A stretch of DNA of 34,362 bases from Pantoea allii (GCF_002307475.1 NZ_NTMH01000052.1:1-34362); one strand, 5' to 3'. Counted from the first letter of the stretch, positions 15,902 to 24,496 are shown. Translations and numbers: made by a program. The notes: a model not told the origin generated them from the sequence alone.

Positions 15902-16957
15902 ATGAACGCGTTGCAGCAGGAAAAAATTGGACAAAACATCTTAATTAAACTGGCGATGCTGGTGATTATTCTTGCGGGGATACGAGCCGCCTCCGACATT
16001 CTGGTGCCGCTACTTCTGGCGGCCTTTTTTGCCATCGTACTGAATCCGCTCGTGACGATACTGATGCGGCGCGGGCTGCGACGCGGGATGGCGATCGGGT
16101 TGGTGATTACGGTGATTTTTATCGTCATTCTGCTGCTGGGAGCCGTGCTGGCCAGCTCCATGAGTGAGTTTTCCGACCTTTATCCTCAACTGCGCACCAT
16201 CCTGGAAAAGAAAATGGTGGTGGTTCAGCACCTGGCGGCCAGCATCCATCTTAATATCTCGACTAACTCCCTGGTTCAACGCTTTGACCCTAACACCGTC
16301 ATGAACCTGGCCAGCGTGGCGCTGAGTGGGTTTTCCGGTGCCATGACCAATACCGTTTTACTGGTCCTCACCGTGGTCTTCATGCTGTTTGAGGTGCACC
16401 ATTTGCCTTATAAAATGCGTAACTCCTTTGTGAACCCCAAAATTCGCATTGCCGGATTACACAAGGCACTCAAAGGTGTGACGCACTACCTGGCACTGAA
16501 GACGTTGATCAGCCTGATCACCGGGATAGCGGTGTGGCTGACGCTCTACCTGCTGGACGTGAAGTTTGCGTTACTGTGGGGCGTTGTGGCCTTTATTCTT
16601 AACTTTATTCCCAATATCGGGCCGATTATCGCCGGTATTCCGCCTTTCCTGCAGGCGCTGCTGCTCAACAGCGTCTTTGACGCGGCGATGGTGGCGGCGC
16701 TGTTCACTGCCATTCATATGGTATTTGGCAATATGCTGGAGCCGCGCATTATGGGGCGCGGCCTGGGTTTATCAACGCTGGTGGTGTTTTTGTCGTTGAT
16801 ATTCTGGGGCTGGCTGCTGGGCCCGGTGGGGATGCTGCTATCGGTTCCCCTGACCAGCATCACCAAGATCCTGATGGAAACCACGCCGGGCGGCAGCCGT
16901 CTGGCTATCATGTTGGGCACCGGCCGGCCCAAACCTTCGCGGCTGTTAACCAAGTAA
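15902..16957 (+). CDS. yhhT: YhhT, AI-2E family membrane transporter
   Basis: A 351-residue inner-membrane protein of the AI-2 exporter (PerM/TqsA) superfamily with about seven or eight hydrophobic segments. The similarity to E. coli YhhT (349) is long and direct, for example VVFMLFEV, LKGV.HYLALKTL and FLSLIFWGWLLGPVGMLLSVPLTS. The substrate is unknown. In E. coli it follows dcrB-yhhS; here the inositol cluster and permease separate it from dcrB. Its last 12 bases overlap the 3' end of the convergent GntR-family gene. AGAGATAAAG precedes the start. Confidence 0.93.
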   Translation: MNALQQEKIGQNILIKLAMLVIILAGIRAASDILVPLLLAAFFAIVLNPLVTILMRRGLRRGMAIGLVITVIFIVILLLGAVLASSMSEFSDLYPQLRTILEKKMVVVQHLAASIHLNISTNSLVQRFDPNTVMNLASVALSGFSGAMTNTVLLVLTVVFMLFEVHHLPYKMRNSFVNPKIRIAGLHKALKGVTHYLALKTLISLITGIAVWLTLYLLDVKFALLWGVVAFILNFIPNIGPIIAGIPPFLQALLLNSVFDAAMVAALFTAIHMVFGNMLEPRIMGRGLGLSTLVVFLSLIFWGWLLGPVGMLLSVPLTSITKILMETTPGGSRLAIMLGTGRPKPSRLLTK

Positions 16958-17629
16958 GCGCTGCTGCACATGTTGCAAATGTTGCCTCATCGCCGCCTGT
17001 GCAGCCTGCTCATTCCCGGCAACAATCGCCTCAGCGATACGCTGGTGGTCGGCATTCATTTCCTCCGCAAAGGTATTGTCTGCATAGTGACTTTCCAGTC
17101 GGCGGACATGCGCGCTGTCGCGTTTGTTCCACAAATTTTCCATCATCTCCCGCAGCAGATCGTTGCCGCTCATCTCGCTAATCAGCAGATGAAACCCCTT
17201 GTCCTGCTCAATAAAAGCCGCGTCGTTTTCATTAAATGCCTGCAGCGCTGCGCTGAGGGACAGCAGTTGCTGACGCTGGGCTTCACTGCCGTTTCGCGCC
17301 GCCAGCCCGGCCAGCATACTCTCATAGGCTTCGCGCGCCTGTAGCAGGTCCTGCAGGCTGAAACTCTCTGTTTCTTTGCCGGGTGAGGGCTGGGGTAAGG
17401 TCTGAGCGACAAAAACCCCGGTGCCGGTGTAAATGTTGACGTAGCCCGTCATCTCAAGCGCAATCAGCGCTTCGCGCACCGACGACCGGCTGACGCCAAG
17501 CTGTTTAGCCAGTTCCCGCTCCGGCGGCAGCGCCCCGCCCGGCACGAAATCGCCACGATTAATGCCGTCAATAATGGCATTGGCAATCTGCCGATAAAGC
17601 CGCTCAGTTTTTAAGACCGGTAGCGCCAT
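16946..17629 (-). CDS. GntR/FCD-family regulator (UxuR/ExuR-like)
   Basis: A 227-residue repressor-type protein. Residues 1 to about 75 are a winged helix of the GntR family (LPPERELAKQLGVSRSSVREALIALEMTGYV, then a GTGVFV wing). Residues about 90-220 are an FCD ligand-binding domain, with ALQAFNENDAAFIEQDKGFHLLI and the metal-site-type histidine HQRIAEAI. It diverges from uxuA, so it probably senses a hexuronate intermediate and controls uxuA. It is shorter than E. coli UxuR (257) and not a close copy, so I give no symbol. The start ATG has AGGAGAGG upstream. Confidence 0.85.
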   Translation of the reverse strand: MALPVLKTERLYRQIANAIIDGINRGDFVPGGALPPERELAKQLGVSRSSVREALIALEMTGYVNIYTGTGVFVAQTLPQPSPGKETESFSLQDLLQAREAYESMLAGLAARNGSEAQRQQLLSLSAALQAFNENDAAFIEQDKGFHLLISEMSGNDLLREMMENLWNKRDSAHVRRLESHYADNTFAEEMNADHQRIAEAIVAGNEQAAQAAMRQHLQHVQQRLLG

Positions 17630-17729
17630 AACCCTCTCCTGTTGTCGACACGCTTTTAGGCTTTGGATGATACGTATTTACTATGCTGCGATCCGGATCA
17701 CGGCCTTAATTTACGCGCTATCTTACTCT

Positions 17730-17748
17730 TGGTCCAGCGGCCTGACCA
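17730..17748. promoter_or_regulatory. Candidate GntR operator before uxuA
   Basis: TGGTC-N9-GACCA lies in the divergent regulator/uxuA gap, 29 bases before the uxuA start. TGGT/ACCA half-sites are typical of FadR-subfamily operators (E. coli UxuR/ExuR sites contain TTGGT..ACCAA), but the spacing here is wider than usual. Confidence 0.35.
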
Positions 17749-17777
17749 CTGGGCCACACGTTCACCAAGGAGTAATA

Positions 17778-18962
17778 ATGGAACATACATGGCGCTGGTA
17801 CGGCCCAAACGACCCTGTGTCACTCGACGATGCTCGCCAGGCAGGTGCAACCGGGATTGTCACAGCACTTCACCACATCCCGAACGGCGAAGTATGGCCT
17901 GTCGCCGAAATCAAAGCACGTCAGGCGCTGCTGGCAGAAAAAGGGCTCACCTGGTCTGTCGTTGAAAGCATTCCCGTTCATGAAACCATTAAGACGCAAC
18001 GCGGCGATTATCAGCACTATATCGCCAACTATCAGCAGTCGATTCGCAATCTGGCCGCGTGCGGGATTGATACCGTCTGCTACAACTTTATGCCGGTGCT
18101 GGACTGGACGCGTACCGATCTGGCCTGGTCACTGCCGGACGGTGCGAAAGCGTTACGCTTTGATGCCGATGCGTTTGCCGCCTTTGAACTGCACTTGCTA
18201 CAACGCCCCGGTGCAGAAAAAGATTACAGCCCCGCCGAGCAAAAAGTTGCCGCAGAACGGTTTGCTGCGATGAGCGAAGAAGAAAAAGCCACGCTGGTGC
18301 GCAATATCATCGCCGGCTTACCCGGCGCGGAAGAGGGTTACACGCTTGAGCAGTTTCAGGCTCAGTTGGCCCAGTATGACGGTATCGACAAAGCCAAACT
18401 GCGCGAACACATGGCCACCTTTTTGCGGGCCATCGTCCCCGTAGCGGAAGAGGTCGGCATTAAGCTGGCCGTCCATCCTGACGATCCACCGCGTCCAATC
18501 CTTGGCCTGCCGCGCATCGTCTCTACCCAAGAAGATATGCAGTGGCTGAAAGAAACGGTAGACAGTCTGCACAACGGATTCTGTTTCTGTACCGGCTCCT
18601 ACGGCGTCCGTGAAGATAATGCCCTTGTCGCAATGGCAGAAGCCTATGCCGATCGCATTAACTTTGTGCACCTGCGGGCGACAAAACGAGAAGCGAACCC
18701 CAACAGCTTCCACGAGGCGGGCCATCTGACCGGTGATGTGGATATGGTTGGCGTCATCAAGGTGATCCTGGCCGAGGAGCAGCGTCGCCGCCGGTCGGGC
18801 GAGCAACGTGCCATTCCGATGCGTCCCGATCACGGTCATCAGATGCTGGACGATCTGCACAAGCGCACCAACCCGGGCTACTCCGCGATTGGGCGGCTTA
18901 AAGGGCTGGCAGAGCTGCGTGGTGTGGAAGTGGCACTGAAGCAGATTTATTTTCAGGATTAA
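17778..18962 (+). CDS. uxuA: UxuA, mannonate dehydratase
   Basis: A 394-residue cytoplasmic enzyme, exactly the E. coli UxuA length. It converts D-mannonate to 2-keto-3-deoxygluconate in glucuronate breakdown. Family blocks are nearly identical to E. coli: MEHTWRWYGPNDPVSL, VCYNFMPVLDWTRTDL, HPDDPPRPILGLPRI, MRPDHGHQMLDDL and the C-terminal NPGYSAIGRLKGLAE. The metal site uses conserved His and Cys residues in the CTGSYG and HLR segments. The ATG at 17778 has AAGGAG upstream; an upstream in-frame start at 17667 is rejected. The usual partner uxuB (fructuronate reductase) is not downstream. Confidence 0.96.
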   Translation: MEHTWRWYGPNDPVSLDDARQAGATGIVTALHHIPNGEVWPVAEIKARQALLAEKGLTWSVVESIPVHETIKTQRGDYQHYIANYQQSIRNLAACGIDTVCYNFMPVLDWTRTDLAWSLPDGAKALRFDADAFAAFELHLLQRPGAEKDYSPAEQKVAAERFAAMSEEEKATLVRNIIAGLPGAEEGYTLEQFQAQLAQYDGIDKAKLREHMATFLRAIVPVAEEVGIKLAVHPDDPPRPILGLPRIVSTQEDMQWLKETVDSLHNGFCFCTGSYGVREDNALVAMAEAYADRINFVHLRATKREANPNSFHEAGHLTGDVDMVGVIKVILAEEQRRRRSGEQRAIPMRPDHGHQMLDDLHKRTNPGYSAIGRLKGLAELRGVEVALKQIYFQD

Positions 18963-18971
18963 CAGGTCGTT

Positions 18972-19000
18972 GCCCCGCGCTGTTCAGGCTGTCGGGGCAC
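18972..19000 (+). terminator. Candidate terminator of uxuA
   Basis: Stem TGCCCCG/CGGGGCA (7 bases) with a 15-base loop, 10 bases after the stop. A T-rich stretch (GTTTTTATTTC) comes only 18 bases later, so the fit to a classical intrinsic terminator is partial. Confidence 0.5.
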
Positions 19001-19411
19001 ACATCCGTCTGACCTCGTTTTTATTTCACGGTTATCGCCTTATCCGCGCCCGCTATTTACCCGATTATCCGACGGCAACCGCCCTCCCGCCGTAAAAAGA
19101 CAGTGCGCATTTTACCCCGCCGGGTTTGGGTTTCGCTCTGTATTGCCGCCCCACCGCGACCGTTTACAGGTCAGTCACCGTCCGTTCTTCCGCCTTACGC
19201 GATCACCGTTTTGCTGCAGCCATCAAACTAATCGCTGAACTTTCACCAATAGTATGAATTTTGTGTCAATTAAATGCCCACAAGGTCGATAATTGACCTT
19301 ATCGGATGATAAGGGATTTCCGACCGTTCACCAGCGGCGTGAACTGGCGTGCTATGTTGCAGTGACCCTTAGCACCTCGCAAAACATCATAACGATTCAG
19401 AGGTTTTTACG
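19001..19411. promoter_or_regulatory. Leader region of the CSS-EAL gene with overlapping dyads
   Basis: No gene seen. Three dyads lie within 63 bases: AAGGTC/GACCTT (19282-19287, 19295-19300), CCTTATC/GATAAGG (19297-19303, 19308-19314) and GTTCAC/GTGAAC (19326-19331, 19339-19344). The first two share CCTT at 19297-19300, so only one of them can fold at a time. They may be regulator sites or a leader switch. A weak promoter match (TTCACC, 17-base spacer, TGCTAT) starts at 19327. Confidence 0.4.
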
Positions 19412-20992
19412 GTGCCGCTAATAAAAAGAAAGCGCGATCACGCCAGATCGCTCATCGTCCTTGCAGGGCTTCTGCCCCTGCTTTTGGGTTTGCTATTTAC
19501 TGCTATCGATGCCAGAAAGACAGTTAAAGAACAACAAGTGAATACGGCAGAGACCTTGCTGTCTCAGGCAGAAAAAATCAGCGATAACGCCTGGAGTATG
19601 ATCGCTTCGCTTCGTCAATATGACGATCAATCATGCGATCAGGTCGAGAATACATTGCGCATCAATGGCACCCTTCATCCCTATTTTCGCGGTATCGGCA
19701 GGCTGGAAAGCGACATGGTCAGCTGCTCTTCCGCCTATGGCAACAAACCCGCGACCCTTGAAGCCATGATTGGTACTACGCCGCCGGTGACGGGCAAAGA
19801 CCGGTGGAGTTTATCCCTCACCGGTTCTTACAGCGTGCCGGATCGGCCTGCGGTGATATTCGTGCGCCAGATTTCTGCGGACAAAGCACTTTGGGTGATG
19901 GTGGAAGGACAGTACCTGATTGATTTTATGAGTGCCCTGGGCAGCACCCATGAGTACAGGATCACCATGCGTTTTAATAACGGCGCGCCGATAGTGTCAG
20001 GCAATAGCGAAATGCCAGGCAACCACTGGCTTTCACCACAGATATACAAGGCGGCTTCCTCTCGTTATCCCATTAGTGTCACCCTGATTGCGCCGAGCGC
20101 CGAGCGGGTCAAGACGTGGGCACAGTTGCTTTTCGTGTTTATGCCAATGGCGGCGATTTTTTCCGTTCTGTTTATGATTCTGACGACATCCTGGTTACGC
20201 AGGCGCTTTTCATGGGGAGATGAAATGCGTCGCGCTATCCGCTCCCGGCAATTCAGCGTGCATTACCAACCAACCTACAGCTGCACACTGCAACGCTGCT
20301 CCGGTGCAGAGGCACTGCTGCGCTGGACGCTGCCCAATGGTGACAGCGTGCGCCCTGACACATTTATTACCGCCGCCGAAGCGGAAGGCATGATTATCCC
20401 GGTGACGCACCATCTGATGGATCTGATTGTGGAGGACACGCAACACTGGAAGCCCAATCCAGGCTTTCATCTGGCGATTAATGTGGCAGCCGAACATCTG
20501 CAGCACCCAGACTTCGTCAATGACATGCTGAACTTTGCTAAAAGGATGGCGAAAACGGAGTTTAACATTACCCTGGAACTGACGGAGCGCAGCCTGATTA
20601 AAGAAGGGAACGTGGTCGCCACTAAGCTGGCTCAGCTGCGTCAGGCCGGGATGAAAGTGGCGATTGATGACTTTGGCACAGGTCATTGCTCACTTAGCTA
20701 CCTGCAAACCTTTGCACTGGACTATCTTAAAATCGACCAGGGTTTTATTAACGCAATCGAGTCGCTGGAGGGGGAAACGCCGGTGCTGGATGCCATTATC
20801 AGCCTGAGTCATAAACTGAAGCTGCAGGTCCTGGGAGAAGGCGTGGAAACGGCATTGCAGTTCCGCTATTTGCAGCAGCATGGCGTCACCTGCGTCCAGG
20901 GCTATTTTTATGCCCGACCCATGGATAATACGGCGACGATTGCGTGGATGGCGCAGTATGGTCATCTGCCCGTTGAGGTGGATAACCCCTGA
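19412..20992 (+). CDS. Membrane cyclic-di-GMP phosphodiesterase with CSS and EAL domains
   Basis: A 526-residue inner-membrane enzyme of the PdeC/YjcC type (E. coli PdeC is 528). A first membrane segment (about 13-32) and a second (about 236-260) enclose a periplasmic CSS domain with C75 and the C105-S-S motif. That cysteine pair can form the disulfide that restrains activity in this family. Residues about 275-510 are an EAL domain with all key residues: E300 (EALLRW), N357, E389 (ELTER), D419-D420, K440 and E476 (GEGVET). It should therefore hydrolyse c-di-GMP to pGpG, favouring motility over biofilm. GTG start with AGAGG upstream. Which paralogue (PdeB, PdeC, PdeD or PdeG type) is uncertain. 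Confidence 0.92.
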   Translation: MPLIKRKRDHARSLIVLAGLLPLLLGLLFTAIDARKTVKEQQVNTAETLLSQAEKISDNAWSMIASLRQYDDQSCDQVENTLRINGTLHPYFRGIGRLESDMVSCSSAYGNKPATLEAMIGTTPPVTGKDRWSLSLTGSYSVPDRPAVIFVRQISADKALWVMVEGQYLIDFMSALGSTHEYRITMRFNNGAPIVSGNSEMPGNHWLSPQIYKAASSRYPISVTLIAPSAERVKTWAQLLFVFMPMAAIFSVLFMILTTSWLRRRFSWGDEMRRAIRSRQFSVHYQPTYSCTLQRCSGAEALLRWTLPNGDSVRPDTFITAAEAEGMIIPVTHHLMDLIVEDTQHWKPNPGFHLAINVAAEHLQHPDFVNDMLNFAKRMAKTEFNITLELTERSLIKEGNVVATKLAQLRQAGMKVAIDDFGTGHCSLSYLQTFALDYLKIDQGFINAIESLEGETPVLDAIISLSHKLKLQVLGEGVETALQFRYLQQHGVTCVQGYFYARPMDNTATIAWMAQYGHLPVEVDNP

Positions 20993-21043
20993 ACTGCGGA
21001 CGCGACACGCAGAATCAGCCTGATGGCCACGGCGTTGACTGGC

Positions 21044-21448
21044 TTATTTTCGCTGCGACGCCCGTTGTTTACTCGCCGCCCGCAATGCCACCGCCACCGC
21101 GTCTTCCTGTTGGTCGCAAGAGGCCGTATCAGACGCCCGCCCGGCACGCTGATTCAGGCGTTGCAGCGTTGGCATCGACTGCTGTAACAGCTGCTGGCAC
21201 ACCTCATAGTCCGAGCACTGCTTGCCCGTGACCGTCGACGTTTGCAGCGTCTCGCTCAACTGTGTCAGTCGATCAATCCAGTATTTAGCCCGGCAGCTTA
21301 GCCATCCTGAATGGAGCGGCACGTGAGTGGCGACGTCAGTCTGCCGGGGAGCGCGACCCACCTCAGAAGAATCCATTAATTTTCTTTCTACACTATCGAT
21401 CTGCGCCACCCAGGGGCTTTGGCAAGTGATGGATGCTTTCCTTGACAT
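21044..21448 (-). CDS. Hypothetical 134-residue protein
   Basis: Not recognised. Support for a real gene: a strong GGAGG ribosome binding site at good spacing from the ATG at 21448, no competing ORF, and an open frame that fills the gap between the EAL gene (52 bases away, convergent) and the proP promoter region (divergent). The protein is soluble, has no signal peptide or membrane segment, and carries five cysteines, among them a CSDYEVC pair. A helical, Gln/Leu-rich middle (LTQLSETLQ, VCQQLLQQSMPTLQRLNQ) could form a coiled coil. The C terminus is basic (KQRASQRK). Function unknown. Confidence 0.6.
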   Translation of the reverse strand: MSRKASITCQSPWVAQIDSVERKLMDSSEVGRAPRQTDVATHVPLHSGWLSCRAKYWIDRLTQLSETLQTSTVTGKQCSDYEVCQQLLQQSMPTLQRLNQRAGRASDTASCDQQEDAVAVALRAASKQRASQRK

Positions 21449-21677
21449 TCTTCCTCCAAATCAAGGTGAAAGAGTATTGCCGAAGGCGCTCCATTAGGCA
21501 AGTTTCAAACCCCATCCCGACAAATGCTTAAAATTTATTAATAACTTAAGCCAGGCGGCGACTGTCGTTCAACATCGAAGCGCTTATTTACCAGGCAAAC
21601 GCGCGGGAAGACTGACTTTTTTTCGCGTCGTTTCCTGCTACAAACCGCAGGTGAAACTGCTCGCTTTCAGTTCAAAC

Positions 21678-21707
21678 ATGACAAATATCACACAAAAACG
21701 TTATACT
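21678..21707 (+). promoter_or_regulatory. Candidate proP promoter with CRP-like half-site
   Basis: ATGACA (21678-21683) and TATACT (21702-21707) are 18 bases apart, a good sigma-70 pair. A TCACA half-site (21688-21692) lies inside the spacer; E. coli proP P1 is likewise overlapped by a CRP site that represses it. The leader would be about 155 bases long. Confidence 0.55.
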
Positions 21708-21791
21708 CTTCCGCCGATAAACCAGATGACGGCAGTATTGGTTGTATTGGTGAGTCGACAGAGAATGCTGTTTTACGGCTATGCTTAAATT

Positions 21792-21840
21792 TCCTCAACG
21801 AAGCGGTCTGAACGCTATTTTCGGTTCGCGCCGTTGAGGA
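21792..21840 (+). promoter_or_regulatory. proP leader stem that masks a ribosome binding site
   Basis: Perfect 9-base inverted repeat TCCTCAACG (21792-21800) / CGTTGAGGA (21832-21840) with a 31-base loop. The loop can form an inner GAAC/GTTC pair. The right arm ends in GAGGA, the ribosome binding site of the eight-codon ORF at 21846, so the folded stem would block its translation. Confidence 0.6.
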
Positions 21841-21845
21841 CTTTC

Positions 21846-21872
21846 ATGTTCCATTACAGGGTAATTCTATGA
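21846..21872 (+). CDS. Eight-codon leader ORF coupled to proP
   Basis: ATG at 21846 preceded by GAGGA at five bases, an ideal ribosome binding site. It encodes MFHYRVIL and stops at TGA 21870-21872, overlapping the proP ATG as ATGA. The frame differs from proP, so this is not an N-terminal extension. The arrangement suggests translational coupling, with ribosomes ending the peptide restarting on proP. Translation is inferred, not shown. Confidence 0.5.
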   Translation: MFHYRVIL

Positions 21873-23374
21873 AATTGCGTAGGAAGCGTGTAAAACCAAT
21901 TGGGATAGATGATGTCACCATCATTGATGATTCCCGTTTACGTAAAGCCATTACCGCCGCCTCTTTGGGTAACGCCATGGAGTGGTTCGATTTTGGTGTT
22001 TATGGCTTTGTGGCTTATGCCTTGGGTAAAGTGTTTTTCCCGGATGTCTCGCCAGGGATTCAAATGATTGCCGCCCTGGCAACCTTCTCCGTTCCATTCC
22101 TGATTCGTCCTTTAGGCGGCCTGTTCTTCGGCATGCTGGGTGACAAGTACGGTCGTCAGAAAATACTGTCGATTACCATCGTCATTATGTCGATCAGTAC
22201 CTTCTGTATCGGCCTGATTCCCTCCTATGCCTCCATTGGCATCTGGGCACCGATTCTGCTGCTGCTGGCTAAAATGGCCCAGGGCTTCTCGGTCGGCGGG
22301 GAATACACCGGCGCGTCTATCTTCGTCGCCGAGTATTCGCCTGACCGCAAGCGCGGCTTTATGGGAAGCTGGCTGGACTTCGGTTCGATCGCCGGCTTCG
22401 TGCTGGGTGCCGGCGTTGTCGTGTTGATCTCGACCATTATCGGTGAACAAAACTTCCTTGAATGGGGATGGCGTCTTCCGTTCTTCCTGGCGCTGCCGCT
22501 AGGGATTATTGGCCTGTATTTGCGCCATGCCCTGGAAGAAACCCCCACGTTCCAGCAGCACGTGGATAAGCTGGAGCAAGGCGACCGCGAAGGTCTGCGT
22601 GACGGCCCGAAAGTCTCTTTCAAAGAGATCGCCACCAAACACTGGCGTAGCCTGTTAGCCTGTATCGGTCTGGTTATTGCAACCAACGTGACCTATTACA
22701 TGCTGCTGACCTACATGCCAAGCTACCTGTCGCACAACCTGCATTACTCCGAAGATCACGGCGTTCTGATTATCATCGCCATCATGATAGGAATGCTGTT
22801 TGTCCAGCCGGTCATGGGGCTGCTGAGTGACCGCTTTGGCCGCCGTCCGTTTGTGATTATCGGCAGCATCGCCCTGATGATCTTCGCTATTCCCGCGTTC
22901 ATGATGATCAACAGTGGCGTGCTGGGATTGATTTTCGCCGGACTGCTGCTGCTGGCCGTTATCCTTAACGCCTTTACCGGCGTGATGGCCTCATCACTGC
23001 CTGCCATGTTCCCCACCCATATCCGCTACAGTGCACTGGCCAGCGCCTTTAACATTTCGGTACTGGTTGCCGGTCTGACACCAACCGCGGTAGCCTGGCT
23101 GGTTGAGACCACCAATAACCTCTACATGCCGGCCTACTATCTGATGGTGGTCGCGGTGATTGGCCTGATTACCGGTCTTTATATGAAAGAAACGGCGAAC
23201 AAGCCCCTGAAAGGTGCCACACCTGCCGCCTCTGACATGGAAGAAGCGCGCGAAATTCTTCAGGAGCATCACGATAACATCGAGCAGAAAATCGAAGATA
23301 TCGACGAAGAAATCGCCCGACTGGAAGCGAAGCGTAAAAACCTGGTGCAGCAGCACCCGGATATCAACGAGTAA
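21869..23374 (+). CDS. proP: ProP, osmosensory proline/glycine betaine:H+ symporter
   Basis: A 501-residue inner-membrane transporter of the major facilitator superfamily with twelve helices (E. coli ProP 500). It senses osmotic rise and imports proline, betaine, ectoine and similar solutes with protons. Characteristic blocks include ITAASLGNAMEWFDFGVYG, GDKYGRQK in the cytoplasmic loop, and DRFGRRP. The C terminus (about 455-501, DMEEAREILQEHHDNIEQKIE onward) is the antiparallel coiled coil found in osmosensing ProP orthologues such as that of E. coli. AGGG lies seven bases before the start. Besides its own site, translation is probably affected by the structured leader and the overlapping mini-ORF. 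Confidence 0.97.
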   Translation: MKLRRKRVKPIGIDDVTIIDDSRLRKAITAASLGNAMEWFDFGVYGFVAYALGKVFFPDVSPGIQMIAALATFSVPFLIRPLGGLFFGMLGDKYGRQKILSITIVIMSISTFCIGLIPSYASIGIWAPILLLLAKMAQGFSVGGEYTGASIFVAEYSPDRKRGFMGSWLDFGSIAGFVLGAGVVVLISTIIGEQNFLEWGWRLPFFLALPLGIIGLYLRHALEETPTFQQHVDKLEQGDREGLRDGPKVSFKEIATKHWRSLLACIGLVIATNVTYYMLLTYMPSYLSHNLHYSEDHGVLIIIAIMIGMLFVQPVMGLLSDRFGRRPFVIIGSIALMIFAIPAFMMINSGVLGLIFAGLLLLAVILNAFTGVMASSLPAMFPTHIRYSALASAFNISVLVAGLTPTAVAWLVETTNNLYMPAYYLMVVAVIGLITGLYMKETANKPLKGATPAASDMEEAREILQEHHDNIEQKIEDIDEEIARLEAKRKNLVQQHPDINE

Positions 23375-23381
23375 CCTCCTC

Positions 23382-23406
23382 GTCTCCCGCCCCTGTGGCG
23401 GGAGAC
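23382..23406 (+). terminator. Hairpin after proP
   Basis: Perfect 10-base stem GTCTCCCGCC/GGCGGGAGAC with a five-base loop, seven bases after the proP stop. No T-run follows, so it may be a rho-assisted terminator or mRNA-protecting stem. Confidence 0.6.
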
Positions 23407-23503
23407 ACATTCACTGTCTCGGCACACCGCACACAAACCTTCATCGCCTGCGCTTAATCGGAGTAGACTAGCCGTCTTATTTAATTTGGCCAGGTGAGTA
23501 ACA

Positions 23504-24481
23504 ATGTCTGATTTTTCCCTTACCCAACGTCCCAGAAGATTGCGTGCCAGCGCGTCACTGCGAGCAATGTTCCAGGAGTCCAGCCTTAGCCTGAACGATT
23601 TGGCGCTGCCCATTTTTGTTGAGGAAGGTATTGATGACTATAAAGACATTCAGGCTATGCCTGGCGTAAGACGTATTCCGGAAAAACGTCTGGCCTATGA
23701 AATTGAACGTATTGCTAAGGCGGGTATCCGCTCGGTGATGACCTTCGGGATTTCCCATCATACCGATGCGACCGGCAGCGATGCGTGGAATGAAAACGGC
23801 CTGGTGGCGCGCATGTCGAAAATTTGCAAAGACACCGTGCCTGAAATGATCGTGATGTCGGATACCTGCTTTTGTGAGTACACCAGCCACGGTCACTGTG
23901 GCGTGCTCTGTGATCACGGCGTCGATAACGATGCCACCCTGATCAACCTGGGCAAACAGGCCGTTGTCGCGGCCGCAGCGGGGGCAGATTTTATCGCGCC
24001 CTCTGCCGCAATGGATGGTCAGGTAAAAGCGATTCGTCAGGCGCTGGATGCCGCAGGCTTTACCCAAACGGCAATCATGTCCTATTCCACCAAGTTTGCG
24101 TCATCTTTCTATGGCCCTTTCCGTGAAGCAGCCGGCACGGCGCTGAAAGGCGATCGTAAAACCTATCAGATGAACCCGATGAACCGTCGTGAGGCCATTC
24201 GCGAGTCACTGATTGACGCCGCGGAAGGTGCTGATTCGCTGATGGTTAAACCGGCGGGTGCCTATCTGGATATTCTGCGCGATATTCGTGATCGCACTGA
24301 ACTGCCGCTGGCGGCCTATCAGGTCAGCGGTGAGTACGCGATGATCAAATTCGCCGCTCAGGCGGGTGCCATTGATGAACGCAACGTCGTGCTGGAAAGT
24401 CTGGGGGCGATTAAGCGTGCTGGCGCAGATCTGATTTTCAGCTATTTTGCGCTTGAGCTGGCTGAAAACAAGCTGCTCTAA
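23504..24481 (+). CDS. hemB: HemB, porphobilinogen synthase (5-aminolevulinate dehydratase)
   Basis: A 325-residue cytoplasmic enzyme that condenses two 5-aminolevulinate molecules to porphobilinogen in haem synthesis (E. coli 324). The two Schiff-base lysines are K197 (SYSTKFASSFYGPF) and K249 (LMVKPAGAYLDI). The three-cysteine zinc site C122, C124 and C132 is intact (DTCFCEYTSHGHC), so this is the zinc-dependent form. The ATG has AGGTGA upstream. It stands alone between hairpins, so it is likely monocistronic. Confidence 0.97.
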   Translation: MSDFSLTQRPRRLRASASLRAMFQESSLSLNDLALPIFVEEGIDDYKDIQAMPGVRRIPEKRLAYEIERIAKAGIRSVMTFGISHHTDATGSDAWNENGLVARMSKICKDTVPEMIVMSDTCFCEYTSHGHCGVLCDHGVDNDATLINLGKQAVVAAAAGADFIAPSAAMDGQVKAIRQALDAAGFTQTAIMSYSTKFASSFYGPFREAAGTALKGDRKTYQMNPMNRREAIRESLIDAAEGADSLMVKPAGAYLDILRDIRDRTELPLAAYQVSGEYAMIKFAAQAGAIDERNVVLESLGAIKRAGADLIFSYFALELAENKLL

Positions 24482-24496
24482 AGGCTAAATGACGGG

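Noticed and set aside
17667..17777. 37-residue N-terminal extension of uxuA
   Set aside because: It covers the promoter/operator gap; ATG 17778 has AAGGAG and gives exactly the E. coli length.
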